A stretch of DNA of 64,000 bases from an uncultured Parabacteroides sp. (GTDB lineage Bacteria; Bacteroidota; Bacteroidia; Bacteroidales; Tannerellaceae), in the NCBI GenBank assembly GCA_934725305.1, contig CAKVBA010000008.1, forward strand, positions 1 to 64,000, in the 5' to 3' direction. Below, in pieces: positions 34,261 to 41,606 of this stretch. Under the pieces are notes generated by a model. It saw nothing but the letters and a program-made list of their open reading frames with translations, was not told where the DNA came from and did no database searches. Numbering within the stretch: the first letter of the stretch is position 1; each line of letters starts with the position of its first letter. A program made the translations under genes and the position numbers.

Positions 34261-34300
34261 AAGAACAGCGGAAAGGAAAACTTTTCCGCTGTTCTTATTT
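34261..34300 (+). terminator. Strong intrinsic terminator ending the nuclease operon
   Basis: AAGAACAGCGGAAAG / CTTTTCCGCTGTTCTT stem (15 bp, one bulged T) around GAAAA, followed by ATTT. Confidence 0.85.
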
Positions 34301-34390
34301 CTGTGTAATTACTGGACCATCAACTGTAGATACAGTAGAAAATAAAGCAACTGTATATCTATGTTTCTTATGTTTAGAGCAAACCCTAAT

Positions 34391-34428
34391 TATACAAAAC
34401 CGTTGGTACAATAAAGTATATAGTCGCG
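34391..34428 (-). repeat. Right 38-bp terminal inverted repeat of the island
   Basis: Inverse of 29670-29707 with one mismatch. Confidence 0.85.
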
Positions 34429-34948
34429 AAAAATAAAATGCAATAGACAAAAGATATCAGTAAAAGATGATACCTTTGTTTATAAGTAAGATTATACAAA
34501 CAAAACCTGTTGGCAGAATTTAGTAAAATGCTGGGACGAAGAGGATGAGATCGACAGGTGTTTACAGGTGTAAATAACAAAGGTCGAATCCTGATAGCAG
34601 TAGTTTGCAATTATAACACACCGCCTTCGTTGGGCAAGACGGGTAAGGCTGTTTTTGGAAAAGCTCGGCACCTTTTTGGAAAAAGGGCGCACCCTTTTTG
34701 GAAAAAGGACGGCATCTTTTTTTTAACGGCATTTGAGTGGTATTTAAATAGCGTTTAAACACGGTTTAAATAGCCTTCAAAAAGAAGGGTAAGAACTCTT
34801 GAAAAAATGGATAGGCACTCCGTTTGAATCGGGAAGACATAGGCATCCATTTTGAAAGGAATAACTACTCCGTTTGGAAAGAATAGTTAGTCCGTTTTTT
34901 TGACCTTATTATTGCCATTCTGCCAACGGGTAAACAAAAGATTCCGAC
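34429..34948. repeat. Repeat-rich intergenic region with 22-bp palindromic units and copy D of the large repeat
   Basis: No gene is seen. The palindrome CCTTTTTGGAAAAAGG occurs exactly at 34671-34686 and 34693-34708, with a degenerate version near 34651, a period of about 22 bp. From about 34790 to 34935 a partial copy of the large intergenic repeat follows (ATAGGCACTCCG, ACTACTCCGTTTGGAAAG). Its tail, TTATTATTGCCATTC, is shared with the copy at 54570-54690. An ATAATTG-containing hairpin-repeat fragment lies near 34600-34630, inverted. Confidence 0.6.
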
Positions 34949-36403
34949 ATGAAACACATCGATTGCTTCCTTCTATATGAAGATTTTGCAGCTACAGAAA
35001 GACTGGTTAGTCTGCTGAGTCAACATCCTCTCATCAATCAGATCTATCTGATTACCCACCAAGAGCAGCCGCGTCCTATTGCCTCTGCCCGGTTATTAAA
35101 AGCAGAACAGTTATGGAACAGTGCGCTGATACAACAGATTGCTCAATTAACTTCGGCATCGTATGCCTTGATACAGACCCGAAAAGGAACGCCCGAGTTG
35201 GGCCAGTTTGCTTTAGAGCGTTTTATACGCATCGCTGATGACACACAGGCCGGATTGATCTATGCTGACTATCAGATTGCCCAAGAGGGAAAGACCGAGC
35301 CTCATCCCGTGATCGATTACCAGTTCGGTAGTTTACGCGATGACTTTGACTTTGGTCCGCTTCTGCTTTTCCGCAAGGAAGCATTACACATGGCTGCCCG
35401 CTCTACAACGGCAGACTATCAGTTTGCGGCTCTCTATGAGACCCGACTGGCTGTTTCCCAACAATATCCAATCATACATATCAATGAATATCTATACACC
35501 ATCATAGAGCACGACACACGTAAGTCGGGCGAAAAGATCTTTGACTATGTAGATCCTAAAAACCGTCAGGTGCAGATCGAGATGGAGATAGTCTGCACAG
35601 AGCACTTAAAGCAGATTGGTGGTTATCTACCTCCGCATTTCCTGCCGATCGATCTCAAAGCGGGCGAATTTGAGCAGGAGGCATCAGTGATTATTCCGGT
35701 GCGCAACCGTGTACAGACCATCGATGATGCTATCCAATCGGTCTTGAAGCAAGAGACAACCTTTCCTTTCAACCTGATTATCATAGATAACCACTCGACC
35801 GACGGCACCAGCGAACGAATCCGATCATACACTCACAACCCGAAAGTAATTCATGTGATACCGGAACGGAATGACTTAGGAATTGGAGGCTGCTGGAATA
35901 CCGGCGTACAGCATAAAGCCTGCGGACGCTTTGCCATTCAGTTGGATAGTGACGATGTCTATAGCGACGAACATACCGTGCAGAAAATTGTAACTGCCTT
36001 TTATGAACAGCAATGTGCCATGATGGTGGGAACCTATATGATGACCAATTTCGAGATGGAGATGATCGCTCCCGGCATCATTGACCACAAAGAATGGACA
36101 CCCGAGAATGGACGCAACAATGCTCTACGAATCAATGGCTTAGGTGCACCCAGAGCCTTCTTCACGCCTCTACTCCGCCAGCTGCCATTGCCCAATACCA
36201 GCTATGGCGAAGATTATGCAGCCGGACTTCGCATCAGCCGCGATTATCAGATAGGACGCATCTATGATGTCCTTTATCTGTGCCGACGCTGGAAAGACAA
36301 TTCCGATGCAGCTCTCGACATCTGGAAGATGAATCAATATAACAGCTATAAAGATAAACTGAGAACGTGGGAACTGCAGGCCCGTATTCAAATGAAGAAA
36401 TAA
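34949..36403 (+). CDS. Family 2 glycosyltransferase with N-terminal accessory domain
   Basis: This 484-aa protein has a GT-A glycosyltransferase domain in the C-terminal half (about residues 245-470). It shows ASVIIPVRNRVQTIDDAIQSV, IIIDNHSTDGT, the DxD-type QLDSDDVY, and an acceptor-region GEDYAAGLRISR followed by RRWKDNSD. The N-terminal half (about 1-235) looks like a second, degenerate GT-A-like fold (LLYEDFAATERLV, ADYQIAQEGK). The acceptor and donor are unknown. Its stop and the next ATG overlap by one base (TAATG), so it is coupled to the DUF4922 gene. No capsule or LPS cluster surrounds it. Confidence 0.8.
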   Translation: MKHIDCFLLYEDFAATERLVSLLSQHPLINQIYLITHQEQPRPIASARLLKAEQLWNSALIQQIAQLTSASYALIQTRKGTPELGQFALERFIRIADDTQAGLIYADYQIAQEGKTEPHPVIDYQFGSLRDDFDFGPLLLFRKEALHMAARSTTADYQFAALYETRLAVSQQYPIIHINEYLYTIIEHDTRKSGEKIFDYVDPKNRQVQIEMEIVCTEHLKQIGGYLPPHFLPIDLKAGEFEQEASVIIPVRNRVQTIDDAIQSVLKQETTFPFNLIIIDNHSTDGTSERIRSYTHNPKVIHVIPERNDLGIGGCWNTGVQHKACGRFAIQLDSDDVYSDEHTVQKIVTAFYEQQCAMMVGTYMMTNFEMEMIAPGIIDHKEWTPENGRNNALRINGLGAPRAFFTPLLRQLPLPNTSYGEDYAAGLRISRDYQIGRIYDVLYLCRRWKDNSDAALDIWKMNQYNSYKDKLRTWELQARIQMKK

Positions 36404-37374
36404 TGGAGACAACAAATAGTATCAACTCATTACAGGCAACCGAACTGTTGCACAAGCAACTCTCTTGCTGGTCATTGGCGACACAAAACTATCAGGCGCT
36501 GGCCCATTGTGAGGTTCGCACCTTTCAGATGGAAGAGGGTTGCACCATCAAAGTGCAGTTCAATCCGGCCCGCATCATCTCATCCAATGCCAAGGTTGAC
36601 AACAGGTCTTTGGCCACACGCCGGTGTTTTCTCTGTCCCGACCATCTGCCATCGGAACAGCTTCGGATCAATTGGAAAGATCGCTACCTGCTTCTGACCA
36701 ATCCCTTTCCTATTTTCCGTGAACATTTCACATTACCCTCATGCCAGCACGAGCCGCAGTCTATCGCTTCAAAGATAAACGACCTGTTGGAGCTGACACA
36801 ACAGCTAAAGCAGTTCACCCTCTTTTATAATGGTCCCAAATGTGGTGCCTCGGCTCCCGATCATGCCCACTTTCAGGCAGCGACGCGCCATGTTATGCCT
36901 CTCGACAATGAGTCTGACCAAATCCACCAACATCGTACATCTATTATAGAGATGTCTGATGGTACTTTGCAGAGCTTCACCCACTATTTGCGAAATGGAT
37001 TTATCATCAAGGCCCGCACCCGGAAGACAGCCTCAGAGCTATTCAGACAAATCTATGATGCACTGGAGATTCATCCCGATGAATATGAACCACGGATGAA
37101 CCTGTTTTCCTCTTATTCCGACGAAGAGGGATGGACACTGCAAATCATCCCGCGCCGTCAACATCGCCCTTGGCAATATGCGGCTACAGGAGAAGAACAA
37201 CTCATCAGTAGTCCGGGAGCTGCCGATGTGGGCGGACTCTTCATCACCGCTCGCCCGGAAGATTTCCAGAAGATCAATGCGGCATTGCTACGGGATATTT
37301 TCCAGCAAGTATGCCTGCGTGATGAGGAAATAGATGCGATTGCAGAACGAATTCGCCACAAGAAACATCCATAA
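36403..37374 (+). CDS. DUF4922 protein, HIT-like nucleotide phosphorylase/transferase fold
   Basis: A 323-aa cytoplasmic protein starting METTNSIN (the start is fixed by the 1-base overlap with the GT gene). It belongs to DUF4922: ARIISSNAKVD, RRCFLCPDHLP with a Cys pair, NPFPIFREHFTLP, then GPKCGASAPDHAHFQAATR with the HIT-like His-x-His. The fold resembles ADP/GDP-sugar phosphorylases and Ap4A phosphorylases (family inference), so it may act on a nucleotide sugar. The coupling to a glycosyltransferase suggests a joint role in sugar-nucleotide turnover. That is not established. Confidence 0.75.
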   Translation: METTNSINSLQATELLHKQLSCWSLATQNYQALAHCEVRTFQMEEGCTIKVQFNPARIISSNAKVDNRSLATRRCFLCPDHLPSEQLRINWKDRYLLLTNPFPIFREHFTLPSCQHEPQSIASKINDLLELTQQLKQFTLFYNGPKCGASAPDHAHFQAATRHVMPLDNESDQIHQHRTSIIEMSDGTLQSFTHYLRNGFIIKARTRKTASELFRQIYDALEIHPDEYEPRMNLFSSYSDEEGWTLQIIPRRQHRPWQYAATGEEQLISSPGAADVGGLFITARPEDFQKINAALLRDIFQQVCLRDEEIDAIAERIRHKKHP

Positions 37375-37484
37375 TCTTGAAATAAATCCAAGAATGAGTA
37401 AATAGTATGGCCAATGTTCCTTATATTTGCTTGCAATATGAGTAACTTGCAATAGTTCGTTCAACATTTGTAGTAGATATAGAC

Positions 37485-38600
37485 ATGCCGACAGTTCCGT
37501 TGATTCACATAAATCATAATCTTTTACCTCTCTCTTTTCTCTATGGATTGGGAGTCCGGTTCAGGAACCAACTCTTTGATTGGGGTTTGCTGAAGGGTAA
37601 AAAATATCCAATTCCCATCATCTCTATCGGCAACTTAGCAGTGGGCGGAACCGGCAAGACGCCTCATACAGAATACCTGATCCGGCTACTGAGCCGCCAC
37701 TATCGGTTGGCCGTATTGAGCCGTGGATACAAGCGTAAAAGCTCGGGCTTTCTATTAGCAACCTCTCACTCAACCAGCCGGGACATCGGAGATGAACCGT
37801 TCCAGATGAAACAGAAATTTCCCTCAATCCTGGTGGCTGTGGATGCCGATCGCCAACGAGGCATTGAGACGCTGCTGAATCTGCCTCAACAGGAACGCCC
37901 CGAAGTGATTTTACTGGATGATGCCTTTCAGCATCGCTATGTCATTCCCAGTCTCTCTATTCTGCTGACCGACTATCACTGTCCCTATTACAGTGACAAG
38001 TTGCTGCCGGCCGGCCGGTTACGCGAACCCATCGAAGGAGCTCTGAGGGCAGACATCGTTGTCGTCACTAAATGTGTCGATGGAATGACTCCGCTGGATT
38101 TTCGCATCATCGAAGAGAATCTGCACTTAATGGCCAATCAAGAGCTCTTCTTTTCACACGTGAGCTACGAGAATCTGAAGGCACTCTATCCTCAAGAGGC
38201 GCCCAACAGAAACTTGAATAGATTATCGGCCAAAGCAAGTATTCTATTAGTGTCGGGCATTGCCTCGCCTGCTCCTCTTATTCAGCAGATAAAGAGCTAT
38301 GGCAATCGGGTAGAAACGCTTTGCTTCCCCGACCATCACGATTTCAGCCAGCAAGATTTCCGAAAGATACAAGAGACTTTCGACCGGATAAAGAGTAGTG
38401 ATAAATTCATCGTGGCAACGGAAAAGGATGCTGCCCGCTTATGGAATCATCCGCTCCTGCCCAAAGCATGGAGAAAAGTGCTGTATTATCTGCCTATCAA
38501 CATACAGTTCTTTCTCGACAAACAACAACATTTCGATAACTTGATAATAAAACATATACAATCCTATGAGCAACAAAACAGAAATAGCAACCTTAGGTGA
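37485..38600 (+). CDS. lpxK: Tetraacyldisaccharide 4'-kinase
   Basis: Lipid A kinase of 371 aa that phosphorylates the 4' position of the disaccharide precursor at the inner membrane. The N-terminal membrane-associated segment is followed by the P-loop GNLAVGGTGKTPHTEYL (about residues 47-63). LSRGYKRKSSGFL, DEPFQMKQKFP, the DDAFQH motif (ILLDDAFQHRYV) and VTKC are all typical of LpxK. A TATATTTG at 37422-37429 is a likely -7 element. It overlaps thiL by 35 nt. Confidence 0.93.
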   Translation: MPTVPLIHINHNLLPLSFLYGLGVRFRNQLFDWGLLKGKKYPIPIISIGNLAVGGTGKTPHTEYLIRLLSRHYRLAVLSRGYKRKSSGFLLATSHSTSRDIGDEPFQMKQKFPSILVAVDADRQRGIETLLNLPQQERPEVILLDDAFQHRYVIPSLSILLTDYHCPYYSDKLLPAGRLREPIEGALRADIVVVTKCVDGMTPLDFRIIEENLHLMANQELFFSHVSYENLKALYPQEAPNRNLNRLSAKASILLVSGIASPAPLIQQIKSYGNRVETLCFPDHHDFSQQDFRKIQETFDRIKSSDKFIVATEKDAARLWNHPLLPKAWRKVLYYLPINIQFFLDKQQHFDNLIIKHIQSYEQQNRNSNLR

Positions 38601-39597
38601 ATTTGGTTTGATTCGCCACTTAACTGAACGCATCGGATTAAAAAATGAAAGCAGTATCAAAGGCGTTGGCGACGATGCCGCGATTCTCGATTATAAAAAC
38701 AAACAGATTCTTGTTACAACAGACTTGTTACTCGAAGGTATCCACTTCGATCTTACTTATGTTCCTCTGAAGCACTTGGGTTACAAATCGGCTATTGTCA
38801 ACTTTTCAGATATCTATGCCATGAACGGAGCTCCCAAGCAGATCACAGTCTCTTTGGGAATCTCAAAACGTTTCTCGGTAGAAGATTTGGAAGAGTTCTA
38901 CAGCGGATTACAGTTGGCCTGTGACATTTATGGAGTGGACATCGTTGGTGGTGACACATCGGCCTCTATGACGGGCCTTTGCATCAGTATCACCTGTATC
39001 GGCGAAGGCGAAAAGGGCAAAATTGTTTGCCGCAATGGTGCCAAAGAGACCGACTTGATCTGTGTATCCGGAGATTTAGGCGCGGCATATATGGGTCTGC
39101 AACTATTGGAACGTGAAAAGAGCGTATTTAAAGGAGAAAAAGACTTTACTCCCGACTTCTCCGGCAAAGAATATTTGCTGGAACGCCAGTTGAAGCCTGA
39201 AGCTCGTAAAGACATCATCGAGATGTTAGGCAAAGCCGGCATTGTTCCCACCGCAATGATGGATGTATCAGACGGTCTTTCTTCAGAATTGCTTCATATC
39301 TCCAAAGAAAGTCAGGTTGGCTGCCGCGTTTATGAAGATCGAATACCCATCGATTATCAGACAGCAACTATGGCCGAGCAATTCAACATGAACCTGGTCA
39401 CAGCGGCTCTAAATGGTGGCGAAGACTATGAACTGCTATTCACCGTTCCCCTGACAGACCACGACAAAGTCTCTGAGATGAAAGGCATTAGAGTAATCGG
39501 CCACATCACTAAACTTGAGTTGGGCAACTACCTTGTAGGCCGCGATGGTGGCGAAGTTGAGTTAAGGGCTCAAGGCTGGAATTCTCTAAAAGAATAG
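38566..39597 (+). CDS. thiL: Thiamine-monophosphate kinase
   Basis: AIR-synthase-fold kinase of 343 aa that makes thiamine pyrophosphate from thiamine monophosphate. Hallmarks are GVGDDAAIL near the N-terminus (Mg/ATP site), VTTDLLLEGIHFDL, SAIVNFSDIYAMNGAP, VGGDTSAS, MMDVSDGLSSEL and LNGGEDYELLFTV. It overlaps the end of lpxK by 35 nt, so translation is coupled. No TPP riboswitch is seen upstream, consistent with expression from the lpxK promoter. Confidence 0.94.
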   Translation: MSNKTEIATLGEFGLIRHLTERIGLKNESSIKGVGDDAAILDYKNKQILVTTDLLLEGIHFDLTYVPLKHLGYKSAIVNFSDIYAMNGAPKQITVSLGISKRFSVEDLEEFYSGLQLACDIYGVDIVGGDTSASMTGLCISITCIGEGEKGKIVCRNGAKETDLICVSGDLGAAYMGLQLLEREKSVFKGEKDFTPDFSGKEYLLERQLKPEARKDIIEMLGKAGIVPTAMMDVSDGLSSELLHISKESQVGCRVYEDRIPIDYQTATMAEQFNMNLVTAALNGGEDYELLFTVPLTDHDKVSEMKGIRVIGHITKLELGNYLVGRDGGEVELRAQGWNSLKE

Positions 39598-39625
39598 TTT
39601 TTTTCTAAAAAACTTCCCAAAGATA

Positions 39626-39655
39626 TTGCAGGTTTAAAAAAAGTCCGTATATTTG
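39626..39655 (+). promoter_or_regulatory. Promoter of tRNA-Phe
   Basis: TTG at 39626-39628, 19-bp spacer, TATATTTG at 39648-39655. It lies 20 bp before the mature tRNA. Confidence 0.7.
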
Positions 39656-39674
39656 CACCCGTAAACAAAACGAT

Positions 39675-39747
39675 GGTGCCATAGCTCAGTTGGTAGAGCA
39701 AAGGACTGAAAATCCTTGTGTCCCCGGTTCGATTCCTGGTGGCACCA
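39675..39747 (+). tRNA. tRNA-Phe (GAA)
   Basis: Acceptor arms GGTGCCA/TGGCACC pair over 7 bp. The D-arm contains TAGCTCAGTTGGTAGAGCA, the anticodon loop is CTGAAAA (anticodon GAA), and the T-loop is GGTTCGATTCC. CCA is not encoded. Confidence 0.97.
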
Positions 39748-39754
39748 CGAATAG

Positions 39755-39795
39755 AAAATCCTAAGTACTGATAATAAAGTATTTAGGATTTTTCC
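39755..39795 (+). terminator. Terminator downstream of tRNA-Phe
   Basis: AAAATCCTAAGTACT pairs with AGTATTTAGGATTTTT (one mismatch), ending in a T run 8 bp past the tRNA. Confidence 0.75.
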
Positions 39796-39996
39796 TTTTA
39801 TACACATACGGAACAATGATGGAGTTTTGGCAGACCTTCGCTAAGTACTACAGACATTCCAATTCCACAGAATGGAGTTTTATCATATAACACCTTTGAA
39901 AGGAAGATTTTCCTAAACACACATCAACACTCTATGCTGTCCCAAATTAACTATTAGATACAGCCTCAAAAGGTGCGTCATCACCCATCGCCATAT

Positions 39997-40968
39997 TTAC
40001 AACGTCGCTATCTCTTCTGCGGAAAGTCCTGTTACTTGTGAGATAATATCCGGCGCCACGTGAAGGGCTTTCATCTTTCGGACATTCTCCAGATTCATCA
40101 ATCTTTCGCCTTCTATTAGCCCTTCAGCTCGACCTTCCTCTAATCCTTCGGCTCGACCTTTGGCTAAACCGGCCATCATGCCCTCACGATGGGCTGTATC
40201 TACCACATCATTCTGAATCATGATATTACCCAAATGACGCTCATAAGCCATGCGGTCTGCCTTCGACATCGAATAGAGTTTCAGCTTCTCTCGTGCTTCA
40301 CTCAATCCGGGGGCTTTCGTATGAGGATCAATCTTGCCATCCTTCAGATAACGGACCCACTCTTCCAACGGTGTAACGGCCACTTTGTTGAACTCGTTCA
40401 CGCGAATTAGGATATATTCCGGAAAGATCTCGGCCGGATAACGACTGATCAGTGCGCCTTCTTGTTTGGCATTCAGCAACAGACGGTCGTGAGTATGCAC
40501 GCCCACAAACTGGTTACAGCCATGATAGAGATAGTCATTGCCCTGACCCAAATCAAAATAGAGAATGCTGATGGAATAGACCTTCTTTACCTTATAATAG
40601 GTGTCGCCCAAAGAGATGTGTTCGGTAATGGCTTTGGCCACTCCATACAGAATGCGTTCCAGAAAATGGGCTTCTCGTGTGTTTTGGATCTCGATGATAA
40701 TAATCTCGCCCTTGCTGTTCAACGCTTTGATATCGACACGATTATACTTATCGTCCATCGTCTGCTGATTTCCTTCGCTTTCCAATATCTCGGAAACGGT
40801 GATCTTCTCACCCAAGAACACCGTAAGAAAACCCTCCAGCACATCGAAGTTCGCCTTCTGACGCAACAGCCGCTTAATGGCCCAGTCAAATCGGATATAT
40901 CTATCTTCCAGATCTTCCATATAATCCACGTTTTTTGTTTCTTTCTTCTTTTCCGCTTTTTCCTTCAT
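39997..40968 (-). CDS. Rpn-family recombination-promoting nuclease / PD-(D/E)XK transposase-like protein
   Basis: This 323-aa member of the Rpn (transposase_31-like, PD-(D/E)XK) family is common in Bacteroidales. The nuclease core shows YIRFDWAIKRLLRQKANFDV, the metal-site NRVDIKALNSKGEIIIIEIQN (Asp, then Glu-x-Gln), and YSISILYFDLGQGNDYLYHG. The C-terminus carries a Gly-Arg-Ala-Glu-Gly repeat (AKGRAEGLEEGRAEGLIEGE), typical of these genes and a source of length variation. E. coli Rpn proteins stimulate recombination and cut DNA (family knowledge). It has no IS ends. The 639 bp beyond its start are repeat-filled. Confidence 0.85.
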   Translation of the reverse strand: MKEKAEKKKETKNVDYMEDLEDRYIRFDWAIKRLLRQKANFDVLEGFLTVFLGEKITVSEILESEGNQQTMDDKYNRVDIKALNSKGEIIIIEIQNTREAHFLERILYGVAKAITEHISLGDTYYKVKKVYSISILYFDLGQGNDYLYHGCNQFVGVHTHDRLLLNAKQEGALISRYPAEIFPEYILIRVNEFNKVAVTPLEEWVRYLKDGKIDPHTKAPGLSEAREKLKLYSMSKADRMAYERHLGNIMIQNDVVDTAHREGMMAGLAKGRAEGLEEGRAEGLIEGERLMNLENVRKMKALHVAPDIISQVTGLSAEEIATL

Positions 40969-41135
40969 AGCTTTCGTGTTAATTGGTTAATATGTACAAA
41001 GATAGTATTTCAAAGACAATTCCCCTCGTAAAAAGAGGAGAATCGTGTTTTTTTACCCACGACACTATTCCCCAATACAAAGGTTATTGTATTTTATTAA
41101 AGTCCATTTTTGCTAAAAACGAGAGACAAAACCAT

Positions 41136-41440
41136 CAGGAATGCTGACGATTCCGGCGGAATTGACGGACAAGTCCGCTTCGGCATAAACACCCTTTAAA
41201 AACAGGATTTTAGCTCTCTTTCAAGGGTCTATAGAGTTTTTGAAAAAAGGGTATAGACTTTTCAGAAAAAGTCTAGGGACTTTTTTGAAAATGGGTAGGC
41301 ACTCCGTTTGGATTGGGTTCCTACTCCGTCTGAATTGAGTAGGCTCCCAATTTCCGAAAATAAACTACTCCATTTTGACAGGATAAGCAGCCTCTTGTCC
41401 GCGTGTTTACTTATTGTATTTTTGTTGTCAATAAATACAT
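41136..41440 (+). repeat. Large dispersed intergenic repeat, copy B
   Basis: Same order of motifs as copy A: ATTCCGGCGGAATTG, GGGTCTATAGAG, GGGTATAGACTT, ATGGGTAGGCACTCCG, CTACTCCATTTTGACAGG. It then ends TTACTTATTGTATTTTTGTT. It lies between the Rpn gene and the M13 peptidase gene. Confidence 0.75.
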
Positions 41441-41484
41441 TTATCCAAGACGTTGCTATAGACCAAAAGGAAAATTAGCACGCC

Positions 41485-41535
41485 ATAATTGCAAACTACG
41501 GCTTTGCGTTTTACTAATCCTACCATACACCTAAA
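41485..41535. repeat. ATAATTG-containing hairpin repeat (variant copy)
   Basis: GCACGCCATAATTGCAAACT followed by CTTTGCGTTTTACTAATCC. It corresponds to the complete palindromic copy at 44790-44848 with decayed pairing. Confidence 0.5.
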
Positions 41536-41537
41536 AA

Positions 41538-41575
41538 GAGCCTGTGCCAAAACCAACCGGTTCGACACAGGCTCT
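41538..41575 (-). terminator. Terminator of the M13 peptidase gene, GGCTG repeat family variant
   Basis: AGAGCCTGTGCC / GACACAGGCTCT stem (11 of 12 pairs) lying 32 bp after the peptidase stop. Confidence 0.7.
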
Positions 41576-41606
41576 ATAAAATATATCAGGATTCTAACCT
41601 ATACAA

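Larger units (their letters stand above)
29670..34428. mobile_element. 4.76-kb island bounded by 38-bp inverted repeats
   Basis: The left end 29670-29707 (beginning CGCAACTATATACTTTATTG) and the right end 34391-34428 are inverted repeats identical at 37 of 38 positions. Inside are a small unknown gene, an IS1595-type transposase and a five-gene nuclease operon with a structured leader. No target-site duplication is evident at the flanks, so transposition by these ends is unproven. DNA inversion between the repeats is an alternative. Confidence 0.75.
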
